Origin: Micromonospora musae
Lineage (GTDB): Bacteria; Actinomycetota; Actinomycetes; Mycobacteriales; Micromonosporaceae
Direction: 5' to 3'
DNA length: 64,000 bases
Assembly: GCF_003626635.1 (NCBI RefSeq)
Contig: NZ_RAZT01000024.1
Location: 1-64,000, forward strand
Below, piece after piece: positions 48,356 through 57,303 of the stretch. The position numbers and the translations under genes are program-made. Numbering within the stretch: the stretch's first letter is position 1; each line of letters begins with the position of its first letter. The notes beneath the pieces were generated by a model. That model saw only the letters and a list, made by a program, of their open reading frames with translations. It ran no database searches and had not been told where the DNA came from.

Positions 48356-49543
48356 TCACACGCCCGCGGTCGCCGGCCCCGAATCCGGGTCCTCGTCGCT
48401 GAACGGCCGGTACCCGGCCGAGCCGCCGGCCGCGTCGCCGCCCTGGCGGCGGACGGCCAACTGCTCCGCAGCGGCCACCAGGGCGACCACCAGGATCAGG
48501 CACACGACACCCGCCAGGGCCGGCATCACCATGGCCGGTGGCACGAGAAGCAGGCAGGCCACGGTGCCACCGATCCGGCGCCAGGCGATCGTCCGGTGGA
48601 TCCGCCAGTGGGCGTACGCGAAGGTGCCCAGGAAGAGCGCGCAGCCGCCGAAGAGGAGCATCGCCTCGCGGGTCGGCAGCGGGTCGAGCGGCGCGGGAAC
48701 CGTGTCGGCCAGGCCCACGGCGATGGCGATGATCCCGAAGCTGAAGAGCAGGTGCCCGTAGACCAGGATCGCGCGACGGAGGTCCACCTGGTCCGCGGCA
48801 CGGTCCAGGGCCTGGCGGAAGTCCGGCAGGCCGAAGCCGAAGTACAGCCACGCGAGGACCCCGACCATCGCGTAGGCGGCGCCGATCGCGGTGAGCCGGA
48901 CCGGGTTCAGCTCACCGTCGACGGAGACCGCGCCGACCTCGATCACCGACTCGCCGAGCACCAGGATGATCAGGAGGCCGTACCGGTGGGTGTAGTGCAC
49001 GGGCTGCGCCCTGGGCTGGATGGTCAGATGACGCACCACCCAGGGGCTCAGCAGGTCGACGGTCGCGGCGACGGCCCAGAAGGCGATCCGCGGCGCGCCG
49101 TCCATGAGCGCGCCGGCGACCAGGAGCGGCCCCACGAGCAGGAAGAAGACGTACGGACCGACGAAGAGGTTCCGCCAGGAGAGGCGCTTGCGGAGGGCGA
49201 GGGCGGCGAGCAGCGCCCGGCTGGCGATGTAGACCCCGACGAAGAGCAGCCCGTGGTGCTCGTACGCGCCGGGAATGGTCAGGGCCATCAGGAGGCTGGC
49301 GAAGCCGAGCGTGAAGACGCCGACGCGGTCCACCAGGGCGTCGGTGTCGCGCTGGTTGATGTAGAGGGTGACCCCACCCCAGGCCCAGTAGACGGGGACG
49401 AAGAGGATCAGCACTCGGCCGATCCCCGTCCAGCCGTGGTCCTCGTGCAGCAGCTGCGAGAACTGGGTGAGGGCGAAGACGAAGGCGAGGTCGAAGAAGA
49501 GTTCCTCCCAGCTCACCCCCTTGTCGGAGGGTCCGGGTCGCAT
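48356..49543 (-). CDS. LtrA-family (low temperature requirement A) membrane protein
   Basis: A 395-residue protein with about eleven transmembrane helices. MRPGPSDKGVSWEELFFDLA with VFALTQFSQLLHED is the LtrA signature, followed by FVPVYWAWGGVTLYINQRDT. RYGLLIILVLGESVIEVGAV in the middle is also characteristic. The family is widespread in actinomycetes with no settled function; the Listeria prototype is needed for growth in the cold. The C-terminal tail is soluble and acidic. Confidence 0.9.
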   Translation of the reverse strand: MRPGPSDKGVSWEELFFDLAFVFALTQFSQLLHEDHGWTGIGRVLILFVPVYWAWGGVTLYINQRDTDALVDRVGVFTLGFASLLMALTIPGAYEHHGLLFVGVYIASRALLAALALRKRLSWRNLFVGPYVFFLLVGPLLVAGALMDGAPRIAFWAVAATVDLLSPWVVRHLTIQPRAQPVHYTHRYGLLIILVLGESVIEVGAVSVDGELNPVRLTAIGAAYAMVGVLAWLYFGFGLPDFRQALDRAADQVDLRRAILVYGHLLFSFGIIAIAVGLADTVPAPLDPLPTREAMLLFGGCALFLGTFAYAHWRIHRTIAWRRIGGTVACLLLVPPAMVMPALAGVVCLILVVALVAAAEQLAVRRQGGDAAGGSAGYRPFSDEDPDSGPATAGV

Positions 49544-49765
49544 CGGCGGCCGTCAACCGGCGGGCGCGGCCCGGTCACGTGGCCGGGTGACCGTGGACGG
49601 CGGCTGATCGCCGGCCGCCTGCTCCGCAAGGTTCGCCACCGGCCCGCCTCCGCAACGCCCATCGTTCCGACGCGCCGAGGTTAACGTCGGGAACCGGAGC
49701 GGGTGACCGGATCGCGACGCCGTCACCGGGAGGGGGCGTTTCGACGAGCCGGGTGAGCCGGCGGG

Positions 49766-50434
49766 TCAGCCGCCGAAGGAGAGCCAGCGGAGACCGGCCG
49801 CGTCGACGAGCGCCCGCTCCCGGTCGTCGAGCCGGGCGCGTCCGGTGGCCTTGCGGATCAGGGTCAGCCGGTCCCAGCCCAGTTCGGCCGGGACCGGCCG
49901 CCCACCGGCGAGCAGCTCGGCGATCACCTGCGCGGCGGTCGGGGTGAGCCACGGCTCGCGGGCGAGCGCGGCGGCCAGGTCCAGGCCGTGCACGCCGACC
50001 TCGACCACTCGGGTACGCAGGAACTCGGTGAGGCTCATTGCGTCGCCGTGCCGGGTACGCACCACCCGGCCGGCGGGTGCGCCCGCGACCGCGACGTCGG
50101 CGGCCCGCCACGCCCGGTCGAAGTCCGCCACCAGCGCCGGGCCGTCGAGTTCGCGGGCCTCTCGCCGACCGCTGTCGATGCGGGCGGCGTCCACCTGCTG
50201 GGTGAATTTCGGCGCGCCGAAGTACCCGGCGGCGTCCACCTCCGTCCGCGGCGGGGCGGGCGCGGCGAGCATGTCGGCGAGTCGGCCCGCGCCACTGCGG
50301 ACGTGGGCGAGCAGCTCGCGTACGGTCCAGGGCCGGCAGTCGGTCGGCCGGTCCAGGTCCGCCTCGGAGCGGCCGTGCAGCGCCTCGCCCAGCCGGGCGC
50401 ACTCGTCCCGAAATGCCGCTCGTACCGTCTGCAC
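49766..50434 (-). CDS. Maleylpyruvate isomerase N-terminal-like (MDMPI/DinB-fold) protein
   Basis: A 222-residue protein starting at GTG behind AAAGGAG (VQTVRAAFRDECARLGEALH). The signature DCRPWTVRELLAHVRSGAG is that of the mycothiol-dependent maleylpyruvate isomerase N-terminal domain, with His residues for a metal site. VVEVGVHGLDLAAALAREPW at about 150 is the second conserved block. The family uses mycothiol, the actinomycete thiol, in transfer or isomerase reactions. The reaction is unknown here. Confidence 0.85.
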   Translation of the reverse strand: MQTVRAAFRDECARLGEALHGRSEADLDRPTDCRPWTVRELLAHVRSGAGRLADMLAAPAPPRTEVDAAGYFGAPKFTQQVDAARIDSGRREARELDGPALVADFDRAWRAADVAVAGAPAGRVVRTRHGDAMSLTEFLRTRVVEVGVHGLDLAAALAREPWLTPTAAQVIAELLAGGRPVPAELGWDRLTLIRKATGRARLDDRERALVDAAGLRWLSFGG

Positions 50435-50542
50435 AGCTGCTCCTTTCTCACGCGGCCTGTCCGGCCGGCCGTCCCGGGACTCGACGGGCGGGTGCCCGCG
50501 CTGCGGCCGGGAATTGTCGTATCGACGCCCTACGGTGGTCCG

Positions 50543-50914
50543 ATGGACTGGAAGATCGAGCTCATCCCCGTACCGGTGACCGATGTCGACCGGGCCAAGG
50601 CGTTCTACCAGAAGGTCGGCTTCAACGCCGACCACGACCACCGGGTGCACGAGAGCCTGCGGTTCGTTCAGCTGACACCGCCCGGCTCGGCGTGTTCCAT
50701 CGTGATCGGCGACGGCATCACCGAGAAGACCCCTGGCACGCAGGAGATCCAGGTGGTGGTCGCCGACGCCGAGGCGGCACGCAAGCAGCTGCTCGACGCG
50801 GGCGTCGAGGCGAGCGAGGTCGATGCGCAGGCGTGGGGCAACTTCGTCTACTTCCGTGATCCCGACGGGAACTCGTGGTCCCTGCAGGCGATCGAGTCGC
50901 GCCCCAACGGCTGA
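50543..50914 (+). CDS. Glyoxalase/bleomycin-resistance-fold protein
   Basis: A 123-residue protein starting at ATG (MDWKIELIPVPVTDVDRAKA). The VOC fold is shown by VTDVDRAKAFYQKVGFNADH, then VVVADAEAARKQLLDAGVEA and FVYFRDPDGNSWSLQAIESR. The last Glu is a typical metal ligand; an initial His ligand is not evident, so metal binding is uncertain. Substrate unknown. It diverges from the MDMPI gene and may share its control region of about 108 bases. Confidence 0.88.
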   Translation: MDWKIELIPVPVTDVDRAKAFYQKVGFNADHDHRVHESLRFVQLTPPGSACSIVIGDGITEKTPGTQEIQVVVADAEAARKQLLDAGVEASEVDAQAWGNFVYFRDPDGNSWSLQAIESRPNG

Positions 50915-50949
50915 TCGACGCGACGGTCGCTCACCCGGCCGGTGCCGCG

Positions 50950-51831
50950 TCAACCTTGGTGGCGCGGCACCAGCCGGTGCACCACGGCAAGGACCAGCGC
51001 CATCACTACCGCCATCGTTCCGGCGATGCCGGCCGCGCTTCCGGCGTACGCGACGAAGAGCGCCCGCCGGGAGAGCGCCTGCGGCGAGACGCCGCGCAGA
51101 TCCGTCAACCAGCCCAGAGCCAGCCCGGAGATCACCAGGGCGATCACCCCTCCGGCGCCGAGCACCATGGCGGCGACCCGGTGGGCGTCGGCGGTGGAGA
51201 CCTGCGCCTGCTCGCGCTGGGTCACCAGCAGGACCAGCCCGGCGAGCGCCGCCCAGACCCCCACCACGAGGAACGCGGTCAACGCGTCGCTGGGCCGGTG
51301 CCAGCCGGCGGAGAGGGTCGCCACCCCGGCGGCGGCCGCGTAGCCGGCGCCGACGAACGCGCCGAGCGGCCGCGCCTTGGCCGGGAGGACGAGCACCAGC
51401 GCCACCGCGACCGACGCGGCCACCGCGGTGTGCCCGCTCGGCAGGCTGTTGCCGGCGTAGATGCGTTCGAGGTCGATGCCGAGGTCGGGGCGGGTCAGCC
51501 CGTACTTGAGCAGCTGGGTGGTCACGTTGGCGCCGGCGATCAGCAGGGTCGCGGTGATCGCCAGCGCGATCCGGCCCCGCATCAGCGCGATGAACCCGAT
51601 CACGATGGTCGCGGCCAGCAACGAGACCACCGACATGGCGTTCAGGATCCGGTCGACCGGCTCGTCGATGCGATCTTGCCCGATCCGGTTGCCGGTGAGC
51701 GCCACTGTGTCGATCCACTGGCCGAGCCCGGTGTGTACGGCCACCCGCCAGGCCACGAGGAACGCGGCCACCTGCGCCAGAACGAACAGGACCAGCCAGA
51801 CCGCCGTCCAACCCCTCGCCGTCGCCCGCAC
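50950..51831 (-). CDS. PAP2-family membrane phosphatase
   Basis: A 293-residue protein with about eight transmembrane helices. The three PAP2 signatures are present: KYGLTRPDLG, then SLPSGHTAVA, then SAGWHRPSDAL with the catalytic His residues. Such proteins dephosphorylate lipids such as undecaprenyl diphosphate or phosphatidate, with the active site on the outer face. Helices before the first motif include AFLVAWRVAVHTGLGQWIDT. No operon partner. Confidence 0.92.
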   Translation of the reverse strand: MRATARGWTAVWLVLFVLAQVAAFLVAWRVAVHTGLGQWIDTVALTGNRIGQDRIDEPVDRILNAMSVVSLLAATIVIGFIALMRGRIALAITATLLIAGANVTTQLLKYGLTRPDLGIDLERIYAGNSLPSGHTAVAASVAVALVLVLPAKARPLGAFVGAGYAAAAGVATLSAGWHRPSDALTAFLVVGVWAALAGLVLLVTQREQAQVSTADAHRVAAMVLGAGGVIALVISGLALGWLTDLRGVSPQALSRRALFVAYAGSAAGIAGTMAVVMALVLAVVHRLVPRHQG

Positions 51832-51920
51832 GTGCCAACGTTAGCGAGCGCTTCGATGCGGGCGACGGGTGGGCCGACTCCTTCCTACGGTTAGGTTTGT
51901 GCCGAGGTCAGGAGGTGACG

Positions 51921-52637
51921 GTGGCGGGAGGACCGCAGCACGAGGTCCCGCCTTCGGGCGGCGCGCCGCAGCGCCCCGGAGACGCCGAGGCCGCTGATCG
52001 GGGGCGTCCGGAGTCCCTCGCCGACCTGCTCGGCGGCCGCGCGGGTGCGATCGACGCGACCCTGCCGCCGGTGGCGTTCGCCGTGGGCTGGCTGCTGGGC
52101 GGCGAGTCGATCTGGGTCGGGGTGGGCGCCGCGCTGGTGACCGGCGCCGGGGTGGCGGTCTGGCGGCTGCGGCGGGGTGACCGGCCGCGTTCGGTGCTCA
52201 TCGGGTTGCTGGCGGTCTGCGTGGCCGCGTTGATCGCGCTGCGGACCGGTCGGGCCGAGGATTTCTTCCTGCTCCAACTGCTCTCCAATGCGGCTAGCAC
52301 GTTGGCCTGGGCGGTCAGCATCCTGCTGCGCTGGCCGCTGTTGGGTGTGGTGGTCGGCGCCGCGCTCGGCCAACGCACCCGGTGGCGACGGGATGCGGCG
52401 CTGGTGCGGGCGTACGGGCGGGGCAGTTGGGTCTGGACCGCCACCTACGTGCTGCGGGTCGCCGTCTTCGTTCCGCTCTATCTCGGCGGGCAGGTGGTGG
52501 CGCTGGTGGCGGCGCGGGTCGCGCTCACCTGGCCGCTGGTGGCGGCGGCGTTGGCGCTGAGTTGGGTGGTGGTGCGCCGGTCGCTGCCGGCCGGTCACCC
52601 CGGGCTGCGCCATCCGGTCGAACCGGTGGAGCGCTGA
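51921..52637 (+). CDS. DUF3159 membrane protein
   Basis: A 238-residue protein from GTG 51921 with GGAGG five bases upstream (VAGGPQHEVPPSGGAPQRPG); an earlier GTG lacks such a site. LADLLGGRAGAIDATLPPVA is the DUF3159 signature. About six helices follow (FAVGWLLGGESIWVGVGAAL, ASTLAWAVSILLRWPLLGVV). The family is confined to actinobacteria and unassigned in function. A hairpin terminator follows. Confidence 0.88.
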   Translation: MAGGPQHEVPPSGGAPQRPGDAEAADRGRPESLADLLGGRAGAIDATLPPVAFAVGWLLGGESIWVGVGAALVTGAGVAVWRLRRGDRPRSVLIGLLAVCVAALIALRTGRAEDFFLLQLLSNAASTLAWAVSILLRWPLLGVVVGAALGQRTRWRRDAALVRAYGRGSWVWTATYVLRVAVFVPLYLGGQVVALVAARVALTWPLVAAALALSWVVVRRSLPAGHPGLRHPVEPVER

Positions 52638-52675
52638 GGCGTCGGCGGCGGGAACCGGCGGCTCCACAAAGAAGG

Positions 52676-52707
52676 AGAGAGGCCGCCACGGGGGGAGCGG
52701 CCTCTCT
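52676..52707 (+). terminator. 11-bp hairpin terminator
   Basis: AGAGAGGCCGC (52676-52686) pairs perfectly with 52697-52707 across a ten-base loop, 38 bases after the DUF3159 stop. Confidence 0.85.
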
Positions 52708-52835
52708 AGTGACGTAGGTTACTCCGTCGAGGTCCCACGCGTGATCCCGCGTCGGCCTCTTTTTTTCGCGCTTCGTCCCCCGGCCGGTCACCGGACGGTC
52801 GCCGGCAGGTGCCGACAGGCCTACCTGCGATAATG

Positions 52836-52849
52836 TGGGAGCGCTCCCG
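52836..52849. promoter_or_regulatory. CebR-like LacI-family operator
   Basis: TGGGAGCGCTCCCG differs by one base from the actinomycete CebR consensus TGGGAGCGCTCCCA. It lies 33 bases before the beta-glucosidase start, directly after a GATAAT hexamer (52829-52834) that could be a -10 box. A LacI-type repressor that responds to cellobiose or a related glucoside probably controls the gene; none is in the window. Confidence 0.85.
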
Positions 52850-52881
52850 CATCGTGGGCGCCCGGCGCACGAGGAGAACAG

Positions 52882-54222
52882 ATGTCGATGCCCACCCCAC
52901 GGCGAGCCCCGCTGCGGTTCCCGGCCGGCTTCGGCTGGGGCGCGTCCACCTCCGCCTACCAGATCGAGGGGGCCACGAAGGACGACGGCCGGGGCGAGTC
53001 GATCTGGGACACCTTCAGCCGGACCCCGGGACGCGTCCGCAACGGCGACACCGGCGACGTCGCCGCCGACCACTACCACCGGTACCGCGACGACCTCGAC
53101 CTCATGCGCGACCTCGGGCTGCGCAGCTACCGGTTCTCCATCGCGTGGCCGCGAATCCAGCCCGACGGCACCGGCGCGCCCAACCAACGCGGCCTCGACT
53201 TCTACCGCCGCCTCCTCGACGGCCTGCACGAACGCGGGATCACCCCGATGGCGACCCTGTTCCACTGGGACCTACCGCAGGCGCTCCAGGACGCCGGCGG
53301 CTGGGAGTCGCGGGACACCGCGTACCGCTTCGCCGAGTACGCCGAGACGATGTTCCGCGCGCTCGGCGACCGGGTACCGACCTGGCTCACCGTCAACGAA
53401 CCGAAGACGGTCGTGCAGAACGGCTACCTCTCCGGGCACCACGCACCCGGCCGCCAGGACCCGGAGGCCGCCTACCTGGTCGCCCACCACCTGCAACTCG
53501 CGCACGGTCTGGCCGTACGGGCGCTGCGCGCCACCGGCCCCGGCCGCATCGGCCCGGCGCTCAACCTGCACCCCTGCTACCCGGCCGACGACTCCCCCGA
53601 AGCGGCGGCCGCCGCCCGGCTCTACGACGGGTACGAGAACCGCCTCTACCTCGACCCCGTCCTCACCGGCCGCTACCCGCACGACGTGCTGGCGGACCTC
53701 GGGGCGCAGAGCCGAATGGTTCAGGGCATCGCCGACGGCGACCTGGAGGTCATCTCCGCGCCCATCGACATCCTCGCCGTGCAGTACTACACCCCGATCT
53801 ACGTCACCGCCCAGGGCGGCACCGCCCGACGCCATCCGACCTCGGAAGCCGAGTGGCAGCAGATCCACCCCGAGGGCATGTACGACATCCTCACCCGGGT
53901 CACCCGCGACTACGGCCCGATCCCGATCACCGTGACGGAGAACGGACTGCCCACCCCGGACACCGTGGGCACCGACGGCACCGTCGACGACGCGGGACGC
54001 GTCGCGTTCCTCCGTGACCACCTGGCCGCCGCACACCGGGCGCTCACCGACGGGGTGCCGCTGGAGAGCTTCCACGTCTGGTCCCTGCTCGACAACTTCG
54101 AGTGGGCCGAGGGGTACGACCAGCGCTGGGGCCTGGTGTACGTGGACTATGCCACCCAGCGGCGCATCCTCAAGCGCAGCGCCCACTGGTACCGCACGGT
54201 CATCGCCGACAACGGCATCTGA
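52882..54222 (+). CDS. GH1 beta-glucosidase
   Basis: A 446-residue enzyme starting at ATG behind GAGGAG. FPAGFGWGASTSAYQIEGAT is the GH1 entry signature. Acid/base Glu173 sits in LTVNEPK, nucleophile Glu353 in TVTENGLP, and WSLLDNFEWAEGYDQRWGLV near the C-terminus is the aglycone-site pattern. No signal peptide, so it acts in the cytoplasm on imported cello-oligosaccharides or other beta-glucosides. A CebR-like operator lies just upstream, and a sugar ABC ATPase of the MsiK type is at the window edge. Length is normal for the family. Confidence 0.97.
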   Translation: MSMPTPRRAPLRFPAGFGWGASTSAYQIEGATKDDGRGESIWDTFSRTPGRVRNGDTGDVAADHYHRYRDDLDLMRDLGLRSYRFSIAWPRIQPDGTGAPNQRGLDFYRRLLDGLHERGITPMATLFHWDLPQALQDAGGWESRDTAYRFAEYAETMFRALGDRVPTWLTVNEPKTVVQNGYLSGHHAPGRQDPEAAYLVAHHLQLAHGLAVRALRATGPGRIGPALNLHPCYPADDSPEAAAAARLYDGYENRLYLDPVLTGRYPHDVLADLGAQSRMVQGIADGDLEVISAPIDILAVQYYTPIYVTAQGGTARRHPTSEAEWQQIHPEGMYDILTRVTRDYGPIPITVTENGLPTPDTVGTDGTVDDAGRVAFLRDHLAAAHRALTDGVPLESFHVWSLLDNFEWAEGYDQRWGLVYVDYATQRRILKRSAHWYRTVIADNGI

Positions 54223-54238
54223 ACCCCGGACTCGGCGC

Positions 54239-54264
54239 CCCGAGCCCGGGGCGCCGGGCTCGGG
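54239..54264. terminator. 11-bp hairpin between convergent genes
   Basis: Perfect arms CCCGAGCCCGG (54239-54249) and complement (54254-54264) with the loop GGCG. Lies after the GH1 stop and before the roadblock gene stop, probably serving both. Confidence 0.8.
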
Positions 54265-54294
54265 ACAGCCGACCGTTCGGGCCCGCGGCGTCGC

Positions 54295-54717
54295 TCAGCG
54301 CGGCAACGCCTGCTGCAGCTCGGCCCGCAGCGCCGGGGTGAGCATCTCCCCCGCCTGCTTGGCGAGCCGGGCCATCTCGTAGCCCACCACGCCGATGTCG
54401 GCGTCGGAGGCCGCCAGGGTGGCGAGGATCGAGCCGTCCCGCACCTGCATGACCAGGAAGTAGCCACGGCCCATCTCGACGACCGTCTGCTTGACCACGT
54501 CCCCGTCGAACATCTGCGCCGCGCCCGAGGTGATGCTCATCAGCCCGGAGGTCACCGCCGCGAGCTTGTCCGCGTTGTCGCGGGGCAGGTGGTCGGAGAT
54601 CGCCACCAACAGCCCGTCCGAGGAGACCACCGCCGCGTGTGCGACACCCGGCACCCGCTCGGCGAAGCCACTGACCAGCCAGCTGAGGTCACGCGCCTCC
54701 TGACTCAACGTCGTCAC
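54295..54717 (-). CDS. Roadblock/LC7-domain protein (CvnB-like)
   Basis: A 140-residue protein starting at GTG 54717, overlapping the stop of the kinase gene as GTGA (VTTLSQEARDLSWLVSGFAE). RVPGVAHAAVVSSDGLLVAI, KLAAVTSGLMSITSGAAQMF and GYFLVMQVRDGSILATLAAS match the roadblock/LC7 fold of MglB and CvnB. In conservons these act with a sensor kinase-like protein, a DUF742 protein and a Ras-like GTPase as a membrane signalling unit. Only the first two components are here; the DUF742 and GTPase genes that normally follow are missing. Confidence 0.9.
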   Translation of the reverse strand: MTTLSQEARDLSWLVSGFAERVPGVAHAAVVSSDGLLVAISDHLPRDNADKLAAVTSGLMSITSGAAQMFDGDVVKQTVVEMGRGYFLVMQVRDGSILATLAASDADIGVVGYEMARLAKQAGEMLTPALRAELQQALPR

Positions 54718-57206
54718 TGTCGTCCTCCTTCGCCGTGCCCGCCGGTCGGCGGCACAGGTATCTCGGTGGTGTCCTCCGCCTCGGCCCGCCGTACTCCGCT
54801 GTAGAGGCGGGAGAGCATTCCGCCGACCGCGTCCGGATCCGGGTCGTGCGCGTTCGGCCCCGGCTGGGGTCGTACCGAACCGTGCATCGCGGCGAGCTGC
54901 GCCATCGGCACCCGCGTCGGCAGCCCACGCGCGTTCACACCCCCGGTGACCGGGGGCGCGGCCGAGGCGACCGGTCCCGGGGCCTTCGACGCCGGCGGCC
55001 CCTGCCGGGACCACCAGCTGCCGCCCCCGTCAGCGGTGGGGGGAGCGAGCACGTCCTCGGCGCGTACCGGCAGCGGTCGGCGCTGGCGCGGCACCGCGAC
55101 CGGTCGGCGTCCCGCCACCGGCAGGTCGATCGCACCGGCCGACGGGGCCGCAACGTACCCGGTCGTCAACATCCGCGCCGGGATCGCCGCGTCGAGCGGC
55201 TCCGCCGGCGCCGGCGCGAGCAGCACGCCCGGCAGCTGGAGCACAGCGACCAGGCCCCCCTGCCCACCGTGCAGCCGCACCCGGACGCCGAGCCGGGCCG
55301 CCAGGTGGCTGACCACGAAGAGACCCATCCGCTCGACCGTCGCGACGTCGGCGGCCGGCGGCGTGGCGAGCACAATGTTCGCCTCGGCCAGCGCGGCCGG
55401 GCTCATCCCCAGCCCCCGGTCGGTGATCTCGATGACGGCGTCCGCTGCGTCGGCGCGGGCGGTCACCGAGACCACGGTGTCGGGCCGGGAGAAGGCGGTG
55501 GCGTTCTCCAACAGCTCGGCGAGCAGGTGCACCAGCTCCCCGACGGCGTGACCGACGATGTGCAGGTCGGCCACCGACTCGTGCCGGACCCGCTGGTACT
55601 GCTCGATCTCCGCGGCGGCGGCGAGCAGGACGGCGCCGAGCCCGACGGGCCGCTGCCACCGTCGGGTGGACTCGGTGCCGGCGAGCACCAGCAGGCTCTC
55701 GTCGTTACGCCGCATGCGCGCGGCCAGATGGTCCAGCTTGAACAGGTTCTCCAGCTGGTCCGGGTCGTTCTCCTCGCGCTCCAGATCGTCGAGGAGTTCG
55801 AGCTGCCGCTCCACCAGCACCTGGCTGCGCCGGGCCAGGTTCACGAACATGGCGTTGACGTTGCGCCGCATCGAGGCCTGGTCGACGGCCACGCTCACCG
55901 CACTGCGGTGCACCGCCACGAAGGCCTCCGCGAGCTCCCCGATCTCGTCCAGCGAGCGGACCACAGCCGGCGCGACGTCGATGTGCGGCACGCCGCCGCT
56001 GACGGTTCGCAGCCGGTCCAGGGCGTCCGGCAGCTCCACCTGCGCGATCCGTAGGGCCTGGCTGCGCAGCAGACGCATGGACCTGGCGAGCGACCGGCCG
56101 ATGAGCAGCGAGATGAGCACTGCGACCAGGAGCACCGCGACAATCCCACCGGCCACCAGCAGCGTCGTCCGCAGCTGCCCGGTCGCGGCGTCGTCGGCCT
56201 GCCGGACCGCGTCGGCCAGCACACTCTCCTCGGCCTGCCCCAGCAGCTCCTGCCGCCGCTCGCTCGCCGCCCACCACTGCGCGGCGGGCAGCACCGTGGG
56301 CGTCACCCCGGTCGTGGGCAGGCTGCGCTCCTCCAGCTCGGCGGCGGCGGCGAACGCCGGGTCGACCGACATCTGGTCGTACCGGCGGACCTGCTCGGTG
56401 GTGGCAGCCACCCGGAACGCGCCGAGCGCGGTGAGCTGCTGCGCCCGAAGGTCGGAGAGGACGACCTGGTCCTCCGAGCCGTACCGGCCGGCCCGGGCCG
56501 CCGCGTAGAGCTCGGCGCGGATCCGGGAAGCGAGCTCCTTGACCCGCGCGAACTGCACGTAACGCAGCACGGCGTCGCTCAGTGCCGGACGGTCCTGACC
56601 CGGGTTCGGCTCGGCCAGCAGGTCGAGCAGCGCACCGACCGCCCGGTGGTAGTTGCTCAGGATGGTGTCGCTGCTGAGCACCGCGGGCGGCACGGCAGGG
56701 CGGATGTAGACGACCCGGTCGTACGCCTCCAGCACCTCGGAGAACGCCACCCGCCAGGACGCGTCCGCGTCCGCCAGCGGGTCCGCCGCCCGCCGCAGGT
56801 CCGCGATGGCCTGGTCGGTGGCCGCCCGCAACGGCTCCAACTCCTCGATCGCGGCGTTACGGTCGGCCGAGCCCGCCGCCCGGCGAAGCTCGGCGAGCTC
56901 CCCCGCCGTTCGGTCCCGCTCCTGCTGGATGCGGTGCACCGCCGTGGTGATCTCCCGACCGATCCCGACCTGCTCGGCGAAGTCGCTGAGCACGGTGGTC
57001 TGCCCGACCAGGGAGCTGGTCTGCACGCCGGCCAGGACCAGGAACGCCACCGACGGCACCACCAGGACGGTGGCGAGCTTGGTCCGCAGGCGCCAGTCGC
57101 GCAGCCGCATCGGCGAGCGGCGCCGGTGCGGCACGACCCGTTCGTCGAAGCGACGGCGGTGCTGACCGGCCATCGAGCCGAGTGCCGGGCCCGCACCTAC
57201 GCGCAC
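54714..57206 (-). CDS. Nitrate-sensor-type histidine kinase-like protein (CvnA-like)
   Basis: An 830-residue protein. The GTG at 57206 has a strong GGAGGAGG just upstream; frames further upstream have none. Two transmembrane helices (about 44-61 and 347-372) flank an extracytoplasmic NIT-type helical sensor (VGIGREITTAVHRIQQERDR). A HAMP-like stretch, a helical dimer region (LARRSQVLVERQLELLDDLE) and a GHKL ATPase (ELLENATAFSRPDTVVSVTA, then DRGLGMSP) follow. A proline-rich tail of about 150 residues ends the protein. This is the CvnA type, whose partner CvnB is encoded directly downstream with a 4-base overlap. Confidence 0.92.
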   Translation of the reverse strand: MRVGAGPALGSMAGQHRRRFDERVVPHRRRSPMRLRDWRLRTKLATVLVVPSVAFLVLAGVQTSSLVGQTTVLSDFAEQVGIGREITTAVHRIQQERDRTAGELAELRRAAGSADRNAAIEELEPLRAATDQAIADLRRAADPLADADASWRVAFSEVLEAYDRVVYIRPAVPPAVLSSDTILSNYHRAVGALLDLLAEPNPGQDRPALSDAVLRYVQFARVKELASRIRAELYAAARAGRYGSEDQVVLSDLRAQQLTALGAFRVAATTEQVRRYDQMSVDPAFAAAAELEERSLPTTGVTPTVLPAAQWWAASERRQELLGQAEESVLADAVRQADDAATGQLRTTLLVAGGIVAVLLVAVLISLLIGRSLARSMRLLRSQALRIAQVELPDALDRLRTVSGGVPHIDVAPAVVRSLDEIGELAEAFVAVHRSAVSVAVDQASMRRNVNAMFVNLARRSQVLVERQLELLDDLEREENDPDQLENLFKLDHLAARMRRNDESLLVLAGTESTRRWQRPVGLGAVLLAAAAEIEQYQRVRHESVADLHIVGHAVGELVHLLAELLENATAFSRPDTVVSVTARADAADAVIEITDRGLGMSPAALAEANIVLATPPAADVATVERMGLFVVSHLAARLGVRVRLHGGQGGLVAVLQLPGVLLAPAPAEPLDAAIPARMLTTGYVAAPSAGAIDLPVAGRRPVAVPRQRRPLPVRAEDVLAPPTADGGGSWWSRQGPPASKAPGPVASAAPPVTGGVNARGLPTRVPMAQLAAMHGSVRPQPGPNAHDPDPDAVGGMLSRLYSGVRRAEAEDTTEIPVPPTGGHGEGGRQ

Positions 57207-57303
57207 GCTGCCTCCTCCTCCCCTCGCGTCCACCGCGACCGGGGAGCGGAATCCATCCAACCAGGCGAGGGAGCGGTGTCAACGGCTCGAGCGCCACCGA
57301 GGC

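Noticed and set aside
49766..51838. A 690-codon minus-strand frame containing the MDMPI-like domain at its end
   Set aside because: The first 460 codons overlap the glyoxalase and PAP2 genes; the real start is the GTG at 50434 with AAAGGAG.
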